Notes under the pieces: model-generated
Told to the model about the DNA's origin: nothing
What the model saw: only the letters and a program-made list of their open reading frames with translations
Databases searched by the model: none
NCBI GenBank assembly: GCA_947652115.1
Contig: OX393564.1
Location: 164,218 to 228,217, forward strand
Direction of reading: 5' to 3'
Origin: Blastomussa wellsi
Taxonomy: Eukaryota; Cnidaria; Anthozoa; Scleractinia; Plerogyridae
Length of the DNA stretch: 64,000 nt
Position numbers and translations under genes: made by a program
Shown here: positions 1 through 16,564 of the stretch, in pieces
Layout: each line of letters starts with the position of its first letter
Numbering within the stretch: position 1 is the stretch's first letter

Positions 1-840
1 GTGCAAGAATTTTTTTTAGCACCTTAAGTTTGTGCACGAATTTTTTTTTCCCCATCGGTTTCAGCATTATTCATATTTATTAAAGTGTCGCCAAAAGTGA
101 GCATTTCATGAGGTATGCCTATACAAGTATGTAACAGAAAATGATACATGTACCTCAAAGCACTGCTTTCTCTCCAGGCTGATACAAGCTGAATTTTTTG
201 ACATGGATTTTATATTTTATACCAGATTCAGTGAAATGGCTCAAATTTATGTGTTAATACAAGAGATATTTATGATATTCTTTACTATGATGCAAAACAC
301 AAAAAGGTGAATTAGTTTACAAATAATATTACAAAGTATTTTTGGTTGTTGAAAACCACTTTCCCAATTGTTTTTGATAATTGTGTTCATAATTTTCAAA
401 CTGTGAACAATATTTCATAATAGTTGTTTATTTATTAATAGATATATCTTGACATAAATATTTCAATACAAGAGCTCAAAAATGATATTTTTTGACATGA
501 ATGTTATATTTTATACCAGATTCATTGAAATGTTTTAATACAAGAGATAGATGGAAATAATATATTTATTATACGATATGAAACACAAAGAGGTGAATTA
601 TACAAATAATTACAGAGCATTTTTGGTAGTTGAAATAAAATGATGACAAAAATTACAGATTAGTTTTTCATTTGGTCTTACAGGAAGGCTTGCTCGAATT
701 TTTTTTCCCCTTGGCCCACTGTGCATGAATTTTTTTCTCCACTTTTGCTGTGCAGGAATTTTTTTTTGGTATTTGCCCAACCCCCCCCCCCCCCCTGAAA
801 AATATAATGGTCCATCCCTTAGCTGAAGAATTCCCGTGAA
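1..840. repeat. Poly-T / poly-C rich dispersed repeat region
   Basis: No gene is seen here. A short unit of the form GCACGAAT followed by 8-9 T occurs twice in the first 50 bases and three times at about 690-770, next to a run of about 15 C at 781-795. The two clusters look like copies of one dispersed repeat. The sequence between them is AT-rich, and ATATTTTATACCAGATTCA recurs at about 210 and 510, which suggests an internal duplication. Confidence 0.4.
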
Positions 841-904
841 CTTTCGATCGATCGATCAATTGTTTTGAAAACATCCGAAACTGGCCAATCAGAAGAGGCC
901 GTTC

Positions 905-1260
905 CCACGGCCAAGTAAACATTGCAACACGATCTGGCAGAAATCGGCTGGCAGCATTGTTGTAATTGCGGTTCAAAACAGAAAACTTACCCTCACTTCT
1001 CTGCTCCAAAGACCACTTCAGAAGTGTTTCATCCAATTCAGAATACTTTGGCGAATAAACAGCCCATTGCGTTTCATTTTTTGGTTACATTTTTAGTTCA
1101 CCATTGAAGAGGTTCGCTTGATCTTTTCGCCAGCGACGAACCATGGATTCACCAATCCCGTATTCACTCCAGTCGTAACTACTTTTAATTTGAAAGCTAA
1201 GTTTTACGAAGAAGGACGTGCTTCGCTGAGAAAAACAGAACAAAGCGAAAGACTGAACAA
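905..1260 (-). pseudogene. Fossil pogo/Tc1-type transposase N-terminus
   Basis: Read on the minus strand, the sequence contains an HTH-like stretch ending GIGESMVRRWRKDQ and, in another frame further on, DETLLKWSLEQRSEG. Both resemble the N-terminal DNA-binding (psq/CENP-B type HTH) region of pogo-like transposases found widely in invertebrates. Stops and frame changes separate the blocks and no DDE catalytic domain is visible, so this is a remnant only. It lies just outside the piggyBac element and is unrelated to it. The family call rests on two short motifs. Confidence 0.4.
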
Positions 1261-1571
1261 GAGAGAGACAATTCCTAGGAGCCGAAATCGCATCTTTTGT
1301 TGAAAACACACAGTTCGAAGCTTTCTTGGATGTATTCTTGAGAAATGAAATTCGTGGCAAAAAGGATCGATGCAATCCAATACAGGTTATTACCACGATA
1401 AATGAAAGGATGGAATTTTTGTTTTCGTGAATAAAGGAATGGTAGGTTGAAAACATACCCTGAACACTGTTTTCGTTTTTTGCTGTTCAATAACACGATC
1501 TTTCTTTATACTGTTATACTTTCTTTATACTTACTCTATACTGTTTTAGGAGTATTTCTTTTAAAGCTTAA

Positions 1572-4500
1572 CCCTTTGGTGACTGCCCTAAAAATGGCCA
1601 TTTTTGACCTGTTGTAATTAACAAGGACTAGCTCTGGCTATATTCAACCAATTTTGCTATGCTGTATGTCGTTTTAAAGCTAATTGCATGGACTTCAAGA
1701 CTGTGGTGATTTTTTTTATTTGTCTATTTTAATGAATTAATTTATGCTAATTTATTCCACTAATTATGTCACACAACACAAATTTTTTTGAAGAAAATGG
1801 TCTATAACTTTTGCTGCTTACATAGGATTAAAAACTGTTGAAAGAAAAGTTTTTGTTCATCATATAATGAGTCTTTCCTGAACATGTGAATGAATTTGAA
1901 TGAAAAACAAAAAAGTTATGCTTATTTCTTTCGGGTGCCTTCACAGACTATTTTGCCTTTACTCAACATTTTGAGATATGGCCAATGCAAGTGCATGTCT
2001 TCCAAGGAAGTTAAACAAAAAATTAATATCACTTATAAAAAACAAATAACTTGAATATTATAACATCCAGTTAACAAAAATATACACCTGCATGCACCAC
2101 AGCCGGACACGCAAACCCCTAAAAACCACTAGGTGGAAAACGGGGATTGTGTACCCCCAACCTGTGCTATGATGCTACCTTTGGGGTTTCAAGGTGCCTT
2201 AACTTAAAAAGAACAATTTAAACAATTCAAAATGTCTACATAAAGTCATTTAGGGTGTGGGTAGTCCTTGCTGTGCCATATTTCAAAGCAGTTTTTATCT
2301 GGTAGGCAGTGAAGATGAACATTACATTGTGGTGCTTTACAGTATGTTTTGACTTTCTGCTCCTTCTTTGTAGCTGCATAGCAAACTTTGCAGTTCTTCC
2401 CCTTTTCAGAAAAATTAAGCATATGGACAGTTTCAAACTCTCCAGGTTCCCTTTTTGGGGGCTTGAACACTGGGGGTGGTCCATACTCTTCCAGGCCTGC
2501 AAGCTGTCTCACAAGTTCCTCCCGAAACTCTGCAATGGCAAACTTTTGAGGTCGCTTGAGTGCTTCTTCGTCAGGGTGTTCTGCACGATGAAGTTGAAAC
2601 AAGATGTAACTGTTGACAATAGCTATGTCAATCATGTGGAAAAATAATGTTTTCCACCACCTCATACACTTTCGAAGAGCACAGTTCTTTGCAATAATTT
2701 GATCAGAGTGGTCAACTGCATTCATGTAGTTATTGTACTGATCAATTGCTTTAGGCTGTTTTACATTGATGTTTCTCCATGCATTGCCTACTTTTTCTTT
2801 CCTAGAAACCATAACAAAGTCATTTGCATTTGCAATTGAAGTCAGAACAGTGACTGGTCGGTTGTCCTTCCATTGTTGAGCAAGACAAACTCCATCTCTC
2901 TCCCACCTCATGCTGCCCCGGTCTTTACGTCGTGCCCATTCTTGCCCCTTTTTCATTGACTCAGGAAAGCCCCTTCTGTTTTCAGCAGCTGTACCTGTAG
3001 CTGGGATCAAAACTTGAAACAAATCTTTTACAAGCGTTACAGAAGTATAAAAGTTATCAAAATATAAATGATATCCCTGGTTCATTAGAGGGGTGACAAG
3101 TTTCATAACAACATCATATCCTAACCCATTTGCACTTATCTCATGTCCTGCATGTCTCCCTATGTAGACATCAAAATCACAGGTGTAACCATTCAAACTA
3201 TCTGCCAAAACCCACAGCTTTATTCCCCATTTATTTGGTTTGTTTTTTATGTATTGCCGAATTCCAGACCGATGCTTTGATTTGACCATCCTCTCATCAA
3301 CAGCAACACGTTGAAAAGGTTGGTAGAGGGCCTTACATTTATCCTTGAAAAATTCCAAGAAGCTACTCACCTTTCTCAACTTGTCTTCCTCATCTTCATC
3401 ACTGGGGTCAACAACATGGAGCATTGCCATTAGTGCCTTGAATCGATCTCGTGACATTATACTTCGTGCCCACAACCCATGATACAAAGTCTTTGTGCTC
3501 CAATACCGATGAAATGAACTAACATTTACCAGGCCACAGTACAAAATGAGAGCAATCAATTTTTCTATTTCCTCAGGAGAAGTTTCAATCCAGGCACCAT
3601 CTTTGTCACCATAGTAGGGTTTCTCCCCAATAACCCCCCATGCATAGCTATTTGTATGGGTGCAGATGGTTCTAACAAGCTCTGCTGTAAAGAAAAGCTT
3701 GAAAAAATCCACAGCCCTTGTCATTGCACCTCTTAGCACAGGCAAATTCAGATGTAAACCAGGCTGCCGTCTAGGTGTAAAAGGTGGTATCTGATTTGGT
3801 GCATCTGGATCATCATAACTCCTCTCCCTGGGTGCAGGTGCAGCTGCACCTGGAGCAGGTGGTGGAATAGCACCCCTTCCCCTTCCCCTTCCCCTTCCCC
3901 GTCCCCTTCCCCTACCTCTACCTCTACCTCTTGCTGGTCTTTGTTGGCGTTGTCCCCTAACTCTTCCTCCTCCTGTTGGCCTTGGTGGTTGCTCTGGAGG
4001 AGGATCAGCTGGGTCACTTACCTCACCCACAGGCTGTTCGTCCCCAGAAAGTGGAGCATCACTAAAAAGAAAAGAGGTATCAGCTGAATTTAGGGAAAAT
4101 ATTGTAACAACGCAAAATGCATCATTAACATCAAGTAAATTTAGATTATTATGTTGAGCTTGTTCTACAACAATTCATAGAAGAATACCAACACTTGCAT
4201 TTCTGATGTTGTCATATTATCTGATCAAAGGTCACGAAGAGGTAAGATTTTTATGGATGATAAATAAATCTAATAAAAGCTGCCTTTTTCAAAACCAAGT
4301 AATGTTTAGTCTTTAGTGTTCAATAAAATAGTTATTTGCATTCTACTGCCAGTGAGCTAAAAGACTGGAACACAATGAATAACTCATGCAGAACATTCCC
4401 CGCTATTCATGCAACATAATTTAGTCATAGTCGTGTTGCTGTAAATGAAACAAGTAAAAGGTACATTTGTCATAAATGAAACGTGTTTGCCAGAAAATGC

Positions 4501-5267
4501 ACTCACAAATAATACTCAAGGGCGGAAAAAGTAATTTAGACCATAGCTGAGAGCAACAGAAAAGAAAATAATGACCAAATACCTGAGGAATCTGCTTTTA
4601 GTGTTTCTGTTCACCAACACATGTTTGGTGTCTCACATTACATATTGCGCGAAAAAATCATCTGATGCAATGCTGGCCAAAAATGTGCTAATATGTGCCT
4701 CAAAAGGCCGAAAAATCTTTTTCCTCCTGTATTTAATATTCAACAAAAGTGCTACAATTTCATTTTTTATGAAGTGATACGCAAAAATGCAAAAATTCGG
4801 ACGAAACATTGACCAAATTACAATGCACTCGTATTTCGTCTTGTTGTTTACGCAATCGCTTACCTCAACTCTTCCTCTGAAGCACTCTTTCCTTCGAGTT
4901 CTTGGTTTAAATCAAACTCTTCTCCACTGGAAATTCCACCAGTCTCACTGTCAAAGTCACTTTCAACGTCGCTGTCACCTCGGGCACAAATATCGGCAAC
5001 TTGTTCAGCCGTGAAACACACGCGCGGACGCTTACTCGAAGACGCCATTTTGAAAATAGCCTTTGTTGTCACACAGCTTATGCTCGTGGTGAATTTTGAC
5101 TAGCCAATAAGGTGCATGGATTGCAAAATGGGTTTAAAGTGATTGGCTACAGTCATAGACTATTTTTAGAGCAAAATTTGTTCGGTAACGCAAAAAGCCG
5201 TTGTCACAGTAACAAAAACGTCATCGATATTCAGACATCGATATTTGCAGGGGTCGTCACCAAAGGG
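1572..5267 (-). mobile_element. Complete piggyBac DNA transposon
   Basis: The element is bounded by TTAA at 1568-1571 and 5268-5271, the invariant piggyBac target duplication. Its ends form a perfect 12-bp terminal inverted repeat: CCCTTTGGTGAC at 1572-1583 and GTCACCAAAGGG at 5256-5267. The 3,696-bp interior carries one transposase gene on the minus strand with an intron. The first exon begins about 220 bp inside the right end, and about 670 bp of non-coding sequence follows the stop on the left. Structure, TIRs, target site and coding content all agree, so this is one of the best supported elements in the window. Confidence 0.95.
2246..5048 (-). CDS. piggyBac transposase, two exons
   Basis: Cut-and-paste transposase acting in the nucleus on TTAA sites. 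Exon 1 is 5048-4864 (ATG at 5048; serine- and acid-rich N-terminus) and exon 2 is 4061-2246. The 802-bp intron has a GT donor at 4863-4862 and an AG acceptor at 4063-4062 and joins in phase, giving about 666 residues. Exon 2 starts with proline- and RG-rich sequence encoded by a CCCCTT-type repeat at about 3878-3935. The catalytic core follows, with the aspartate motifs VDERMV, YFDNFYTS and NAVDHSDQ, the expected DDD residues. The C-terminus is a cysteine/histidine-rich domain. No internal stop is seen, so the protein may be functional. Confidence 0.93.
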
Positions 5268-5271
5268 TTAA

Positions 5272-5637
5272 AGGTTGGTCACGCTTTGCGTGCGCGTTCG
5301 CACACCCAGTGTGTTGTGCTTTTTCGCACACAACTGACACGCAGCTTTTGTTTTGAAGGTTGAAACGCTTTTTTGTTCAACTGCTCACGCTTCTTTCTTC
5401 GGCCTCGCACGCTTAATTGTGTTTAGTGTGTCCTGTAAAACAAAAGATCCACTAATGAGGCAAGTTTCAGAACACGCTTTAAGCGTGCTAAAATCGAAAT
5501 CTATTGTTTTAAGGTGGAAGCGTGTTGTGAGCGTGCTATCACCTTTGTCCCTGTTTTCCCGTGGAGGGTCACATATAGGAAAAAGGTTTGGGAACAGCAT
5601 GGCCTGATATCACTTAATTTCTCTTCCATACTAATAG
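5272..5637. other. Host intron sequence upstream of phosphoglucomutase exon
   Basis: Non-coding sequence between the piggyBac right end and the first recognised phosphoglucomutase exon. It ends in a splice acceptor, ACTAATAG, at 5630-5637. I see no conserved coding block in it. It probably belongs to the host intron into which the piggyBac inserted. Confidence 0.5.
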
Positions 5638-9595
<3,958 letters not shown>

Positions 9596-11160
9596 GTTAG
9601 CTTAGAGATGATTTCCAGTCTGTACTGTGCAACAAAGTGCAATCTCCACCTGTAATGTTTATGTGAGTCTCACACAAAGGAATGTCTACTAACCAAAATG
9701 AAAATTATTAACATCATATAAACTTGCAAAACAATAACAGGGTATAAGAACCTCAACAGTATTCCAAACCGACTGCACAGTATAATATCATATACTGTGA
9801 ATCACATTGTTCATACATGCATGTGTGGGAGACACGGTGGCCTAATGGTCAGTGCACCGTACTCCAGAGCAAGTACCGATAGTCTGGATTTCAGCCGTGG
9901 TCAGGGCATTGTGTTGTATTCTTGGACAAGATACTTTTCTCTCATAGCTCCTCTCTTTACCCAGGTGTATAAATGGATACCTGCAAATTTAATGCAGGGG
10001 TTGACCCTGGGATTGACTAGCATCCCACCCAGGGGGGAGTAGAAATACCCCTAGTCGCTTCATGATGCAGAAATGGTATGAAATGGTAGCATGGGCCTTT
10101 TGGCCTTGCACAGACTTTACTGGTCACACAGCCCTGCATTTATCTGTAAATTGGTAAAAATTAATTATCTTAAAGTTGGCACGTCATTTTTAGCTCATTG
10201 TCTGGAAATGGTCAACTGGGTTTGAAACCTGTAGCGGATCCAGAATTTTTTCTTTGTTCCATGATTGCACAGTACAGTATGCATCATACAACTGATTATT
10301 TTTAGCTGATCAGCATTATTTTTCATTCTAATTGCTTACAGGGAGTAAAGTCATAAAAAGGAAAGTACCGAGGCAAATGATACTGAATCCAAGCATCATT
10401 CTGGTAGAAACCTGCCAAGGCAGTGCTGTGGGTTACTGTTTGTGTATTTGCGATATAGGTTTCAACAAGTTAGTGGGGGACCATTCTCTTACAAGGGCAT
10501 CGCCTTGAAACCATGTTTGTGCATCCTCAAAAATGTGGTGGTCATCTGTTGGAGTTAAGGATTGTTATGAGGTAGGTAACACATTTTCCTATATTTTGTC
10601 AGTTTATAAACTGCATTTTGAAAAAAGGGGGAGGGGGGAGAAAAGAGTTCTGGGTCTAAAAAAAGAATATTCTACCAACTTGCAAAGCAATCCGTTCATG
10701 TAATTATTAGCAGTTATCAATGGTGTGGCAACAGAAGGCAATACTGTACTTATTAATCAATGGCTCTTTGAGCCAGCGTATTCATGTAATGGCTTATTTT
10801 CATTATATTCTTTGGTTTGAATGGGGCGATCTTTTAAATGTCATTGTTTACTTTTTTCCAAATTAGAATATGACTTTGAGTGAAGGTATATAGGAATGTT
10901 GACTCCAGATGATTAAAAAGCCCTTTGCGTGAGATATAAAAGATAATTTTACAGTTCTGAAATACTGGAAAATTTCTGTGACAAGTGAATTCAGAAATTG
11001 AAGCGCTTATCGTGACATAGCTTAAAAGTGCTTGGTACATTTTTCTAACTAAAAGATAATTATAGCTAAGCGTACATGTATGTAAGCAGGGGTTTCATTA
11101 AAATTTGAAGTAGGCAGCCAGTCTGAGTAGAGTAGCCAACTTTTTTAAATCTTTCCTTAA
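9596..11160. other. Intergenic or intronic sequence after last visible phosphoglucomutase exon
   Basis: Apart from the SINE, no supported gene is seen. I looked for the expected C-terminal phosphoglucomutase exons and did not find them in any frame. Short low-complexity A/G tracts occur at about 10620. Confidence 0.5.
9826..10121 (+). mobile_element. tRNA-derived SINE
   Basis: The 5' part resembles a tRNA, with an A-box-like TGGCCTAATGG at 9838-9848 and a weaker B-box-like region about 50 bp downstream. The body then shows the ACAAGATAC and CCAGGTGTATAAATGG segments common to invertebrate SINEs. It is not a functional tRNA because the B box is degenerate and the acceptor stem is not formed. 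Confidence 0.6.
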
Positions 11161-11532
11161 AGGGACACTGTCGTGCCTGATATATCATATTTTAATAAGT
11201 ATGGCGTAGCTTTCTGTAATTGTGCTTTATTGTCCTGCAATGGTAGGAGAAAAATGCTAAAAGTGGCAAAAGCAAAGAGATATCAACTAAGAAGAGAAAA
11301 TAACTATTAAAAGATTCAAAATTTCACCAGAATTTCAGCTTTGATTTCTGGACATCCTGTCCAGAAATCAATTTTCGTGAATTGCAATCCACTTCCATCC
11401 TTGTAATCCTGTATTACTTCCCCAAAATACCTCATTGTTGTATCTTGTTCTGTGGAATCTTTTTGTCAAATTTAATTGCATATTTGGTTGAATTTGGCAC
11501 AATAATATGGAAATATCAGAATCAGGCGTGAC

Positions 11533-14016
11533 GGTAGACAGTTTAAACTATTCTTATGATTATGGCGAGTTGTCAAATTCCCAGAAGGAAGCCATTATTA
11601 CCTTAATGGAGAAAAATGATAAAGACAAACGGGATTTATCGAATTGGAGACCAATCTCACTTATCAATGTGGACGTAAAAATAGGGTCAAAAGCTATTGC
11701 TAAAAGATTAGAGAGTGTCTTACCAAATATCATACATTATAATCAATGTGCATATGTTAAAGGGAAGAACTATTTTTGATGCAGTCAGAACGATAGAAGA
11801 CGTCATGGAATTCTCAGAAAGGTATAATCTTGAGGGGAGAATGATTTGTATAGATTTCAGAAAAGCCTTCGATACTGTCAGTAGAGATTTTCTATTTCGC
11901 GCTCTAACCTCTTTTGGTTTTGGTCCATCATTTTTGCAATGGATTCATACATTCTACAACAATATCTCAAGTTGTGTCATAAACAATGGTTTTTCTACTC
12001 AGCCCTTTGCAGTTGAAAGGGGAGTGAGACAAGGAGACCCCCTCTCTGCTTACTTGTTCATCATAGTGCTAGAAATTCTTTGTATTAGTGTACGTAGTAG
12101 CAAAGACATTTGTGGTATTAAGGTAGACAATGAAGAGCTCAGATTAAGCCTTTTTGCAGATGACCTAACTGGTTTTTTGAAAGATGATCTTTCACTTGTG
12201 AACTTTCTTAAGCTTATAGAAGATTACGGAATTTGTTCAGGCCTGAAGATCAACCACGATAAATCAGAAATAATGCTATTAGGCAACTGCTCTTCTACTC
12301 TAGAACAAGACTTAAAAATTAAAAAAGTGGTTAAAATTCTGGGAGTGCACTTCACGTATGACCTTCGAACGAAACAAAAATTAAATGTTGATGATCTAAT
12401 TAGTTCCATTCAACAAAAACTACGAATTTTGAGGTGGAGGGACCTGACTATTATAGGAAGAATTCAAATTGTCAAAACCTTTATTATTCCTATTTTCCTA
12501 TACCGCGCGAGTTTGATATCAGTAGATAGGGAATTTGTGAAAGATGTAAACAAAATTATCTTCGATTTTATCTGGAAGGGGAAGGACAAAATCAAACGCG
12601 CTGCTCTTATTAGTGATATTGAAGATGGGGGACTTAAAGCCCCACATCTAGATTCCATAATAGAGACTCAGAGAATCCTTTGTTGCAAAAAATTGGCAAG
12701 TGATCAACCAAGCAATTGGAAAAAAATCCTACTGCACTATCTTGAACCTGTAGGTGGGAAACTTATCTTATGTTGCGATTTTGACTTGAAGAAACTGCCT
12801 GTGAAGCTTCCAGCATTTTATGAAGAATGCTTTAAAAGTTTCGCAAAATGTTCGGCAGCAAACCACACGAGTGTACAGGATAAAAAAAGAGAAGATCTTT
12901 CAAAAGCTATCGTGTGGAAAAATAAATTCATTTGTATCGGCGGCAAATCTGTTTATTTTAGAAATCTTGCAGAAAAGGGAATTCTTCAAATGGGGGATCT
13001 AATCTCCGACAATAATGAATTCATTGTTAAAAGTAATCACAGGTTGAGAGAATTAAACATCTCGCCATTAGATATATTTAGACTTATCTCTGTAATCGAT
13101 GCCTTACCAGTTGAATGGCGTGAATCATTAAACACGTTTGCTTCTACAGTTGACGAGCCTTTCAATTTGCAGGATGAAATTAAATTAAGTTTCAACGACA
13201 AAAATGTGTTAATCGAAACAGTCGTTTCAAAGACCGTATATAAAGAACTTCGAAATAGAATCATCATCCCACCGACTGCCCAACTGAATTTTAATACCCA
13301 TTTTGTTAATGATGTTTTAGATTGGAAAGAGATTTACAGCTTGCCATTTCGTACTTTCTTGGACACAAAATCGCGTGAATTCCAATACAAATTACTTAAC
13401 AGGTGTCTTGTCACAAATTCATTCTTAAACAAAATTGGTATTATTCCATCTCCAGCGTGTTCCCTTTGTGGTGAAATGAACGAATCCCTGGAGCATTTTT
13501 TCATTTGTTGTCGTTATACTAAGGTTTTCTGGGCTGAGGTTATAAAATGGTTTGATAGTCAAGGGGTAAAGATAGAACGCCTTTCTGACAAAGATATAAT
13601 GTTTGGTATTTTAAGATGCGAAGACGAATTATTTATTAATCATACTTTAATAATTGCTAAACAGTATTTTTATTCTTGTCGACAGAACAAGTCTCTTCCT
13701 TCAATTAAAGTGTTTAACTCGAAAATTAAAATGATTCACCAGCTTGAGACAATGATCGCAAAATCAAATAATAAACTAAAAGCTCACAATATGAAATGGG
13801 CCAAGTATAAAACCAACTAGATGTATAAAGAATCTTGTGTTGTTGCTGCGCTGTACTAGTCATTATATTTAGAAGCAGAAGGGAGTTAAGAGGAATTTTG
13901 GGGTGTGTTTGTAAATATATGATGTATCGTGTTTATCTGTTAATGTGAATTATGTTTGTTTGTGGAAAAATGTATGTAATTTCAAATCAATAAAAATTAA
14001 TAAAATAAAAAAAAAA
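11533..14016 (+). mobile_element. 5'-truncated Tx1/L1-like LINE
   Basis: Flanked by an exact 15-bp target duplication, AGAATCAGGCGTGAC, at 11518-11532 and 14017-14031. It ends in an A-rich tail directly before the right copy, the signature of target-primed reverse transcription. It starts inside the reverse transcriptase region, so the endonuclease and any ORF1 are missing: a dead-on-arrival copy. Confidence 0.92.
11536..13820 (+). pseudogene. LINE reverse transcriptase (Tx1/L1 clade), truncated and frameshifted
   Basis: The first part carries LSNWRPISLINVDVKIGSKA, typical of L1/Tx1 reverse transcriptases. The frame changes at about 11,760 within an A/G-rich stretch, and the remainder runs to 13820. 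It includes DFRKAFDTV, the RGVRQGDPLSAYLF motif and catalytic FADD (SLFADDLTG). The C-terminus has a zf-RVT zinc segment CSLCGEMNESLEHFFICC. The N-terminal endonuclease is absent because of 5' truncation. The 3' UTR at 13821-14016 contains AATAAA-like signals. Confidence 0.9.
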
Positions 14017-14044
14017 AGAATCAGGCGTGACAGTGCCCCTTTAA

Positions 14045-15631
14045 TTTCTTCAAATGAAGGAAAAATATGGCCAACGTTTGTAAGCAAAGTAAAGCAAAGT
14101 AGCCAACGCATTCCGTCGGTCGTCAGTGCTAATTGAAAGCACTGTTTTAGTATTTCTTGTCACTTATGCTAATGAGGCAAATGTTAATTTTTTAAACAAA
14201 GATGAGGGTAAAGTATGTAACTCTTTGTTGACGCGGCAATACCATTGGGCGTGGAAATAATAGAGAACAATCCTAAACAATACCTCTAGCCCTGATAACA
14301 ATGAACTCATTGTCAAGTAGAACAAATGAAAAAAATAGGTTTATATGAGCATTGAGGTGCTGGACTTCCCAAAGATTACTCAAGCATCCGTATTTCCACG
14401 CAAAAAAATTATACAAATAAACTTTTTCATGAAGGTGGTATCACTTCAAAAATTCATTTAGTTAACTATAATAGTGAATGCAGAATTTATACGAAAAATA
14501 TTAATGTGTGGTGGCACCCTTGTTGTGCATATCAGAATAAGTTCACAAACATTGTCGTTTTTATAGAGTTATCGCCCTTATCTATGCATTTTAGTATCCT
14601 ATCGAACATTGCATTGGTTATCAAAATTGAAATCAAACAGCTTTTTGTATGAGCGATCATGAAGTTGCTTATTCAGTTGATAAATACATTTTATTCCTTG
14701 GCCATTGCTCTTTCAACCTGTTGGTAACTGGTGTGGTTTAAACCATTCTGCAGTTTAGTTATGAAAACGACTTTTGCTTTCTGGATCATTGCATAAATGG
14801 TGCATTCTTGGCAAATATAAATTGGAGTCAAAAGAGAACAAGAACATTTTTCATCGCAGTTGCACTTGAATTAAGCCGGAGGGGCAAGGGGTGGTGAGGA
14901 ACATCAGAAATCACTTCTAGCCAGACATCATTTCCGGTCTGGTTCACTTCTGTCTTTAGTTCACAGCTTCTGTCAACATTTTGCCCCATCACAGTACCTT
15001 ATTCATTGTGCAATCACATGATCAAGTAAGCTAAACCGTGAATGATAATTCTTCAAAGAATCCATGCTGGCTTCATGCAAGGTGAAACATTTTTAGTGCT
15101 CAGGACTACCTACAGTTGCTGAAAATGTAAATGCATGATTCAAGTCCAGAAAATTTTCTGTCTAGTTGTTTGCGTTGTCAAAAACATACAGTAGTGCTTT
15201 AGAGAGATTTTCATTTGATCTCGAAATAGTCACACATGAGCAGAACACAAGCTACAAATCATTTATCGAACAGTTGTGCGCTGCTTTTTCTTGGTCTTAA
15301 AAACATGCAATGTATTTCAGCGAACAAATTATACATTCAGTAATTTTCTGATTTTTACTGTTTTAGCACTGAATGGAATGTACCACAATTTACTATACAT
15401 TGTACAAATTTTGGATCATGTGTACTAACGACACCCGCGGTCGAGTATCGACCGATACTAGCGATGGACCCCTCGATCGACGTATCGATCGACACCCGAT
15501 CGACTCGCGATCGACTCGTGGTTTAATTAAACACTGACAGCAGCACCTCCTTGTGATGAAAAGTATGGAATGATTCATTCATGTATTTGAGTGGTAGATG
15601 AAGATGATCTTCACATTCAATTTCCAATTAA
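14045..15631. other. Non-coding stretch with a GATCGA-rich cluster
   Basis: No supported ORF. At about 15425-15520 there is a CG-rich cluster with repeated ATCGAC/GATCGA units, unlike the AT-rich surroundings. The last part may include leader or LTR sequence of the BEL/Pao element that follows, but no LTR pair could be recognised. Confidence 0.4.
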
Positions 15632-16560
15632 GTAATTGGAATAAAGAAGCCAGCAAAAAAGTGCTTAATTGTACTCGCCAGAAAAACTGAACTTGAACTT
15701 AATGCCTGGTTTGATTTAGTTAAACACACTAGCCGCCCAGATATTGTTACCGATTTAATCTCAACCGTTAAGGATTCCATTGAGGGTTGTCCAAGAGCCG
15801 CGCTACACAAAATAAAGTCAATCGAGAAAGACAAAGCCGTATCTGTTCGGTCAACCTTGTCACGCAAGTCTTACTCAAAATTGTCATCTGCATCCGGTTC
15901 ATCATGTCATTCTTCAAAGGAAGCTTTGATTGACGTAAAAGCTAAACGTGCAGCGCTGGAAGAAAAGATTAAATTTAGCGACATGATCGATACACCACAA
16001 AGGGTTTTGAATAACCTTAAACTTCAGCAAGAATTAAGCGCAACGTTAGCGAAAGAGGCTGTTTACGAGAGCGCCCTCAAAGTCGAAGAACATCCTTTCG
16101 AACATGTCGAAATAGAATTACCAAAAGAAACACCCGAACAGGTGATTGATCGCTTTATGAACACCCCAGCAGCCGCGCCCACTTATCAAACCGCAACAAA
16201 CAATTTGTTGTCACCGGTCATAGACACACATTTCTTTGACATGGGGAACCCAACTTTTCCAGCCTAATACTCTCCTACAGGCAAAATACATCCCACGAGC
16301 TGTCATGCTTGCTCGTCACAACTGCCAATGGCTAATATAGCCGATCGTTTTCAAACAACCAATAAGTGTACTCAAGCTGCCAACGATTTTGGCACAGAAC
16401 ACTTGGCAAATCTCCACCTCCCACTATTTCCGCTAATGTCAATACTTATCTTGCCCCCAAACATCACGTCACGCATGGCCAGACAATTGTTTCCAGATAT
16501 CTTCCAAATGCAAGCACTCCAATTGCATCTCAACTCCAGAGAGTGGCAGGTACAAGCCGC
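15632..16560 (+). pseudogene. BEL/Pao retrotransposon gag, part 1
   Basis: An open frame from 15632 to 16267 contains ELNAWFDLVKHTSRPDIV and a charged helical stretch (VKAKRAALEEKIKF). The N-terminal helical region of BEL/Pao gag proteins typically looks like this. After the stop at 16265, similarity seems to continue to about 16560 with frame changes (for example NVNTYLAPKHHVTH). The next part of the same gag resumes at about 19885, so the CR1-like LINE interrupts the gene. There is no ATG near the start of the frame. The assignment rests mainly on the DUF1759-like block at 20090-20300. Confidence 0.55.
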
Positions 16561-16564
16561 AGTG

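Larger units (their letters stand above)
11161..14040. mobile_element. TTAA-flanked MITE split by a LINE
   Basis: The outer boundaries are TTAA at 11157-11160 and 14041-14044, with ends AGGGACACTG and CAGTGCCCCT. Excluding the nested LINE, about 380 bp remain, similar in reverse orientation to the MITE at 8638-9037. The LINE at 11533-14016 lies close to its right end. Confidence 0.85.

Noticed and set aside
922..1500. Several short ORFs of 60-120 codons
   Set aside because: They overlap on both strands with no domain. Only two short blocks match a transposase fossil.
9838..9900. Possible tRNA gene
   Set aside because: The A box is good but the B box is degenerate and no cloverleaf with acceptor stem forms. 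It is better explained as a SINE head.
10330..10380. Candidate next phosphoglucomutase exon after a TTGCTTACAG acceptor
   Set aside because: The sequence after it reaches a stop after four codons and does not match the expected GLRIIF-type segment.
15425..15520. GATCGA-rich cluster as a methylation or origin site
   Set aside because: Dam-type GATC clustering has no expected role in an animal genome. It is more likely a short repeat.
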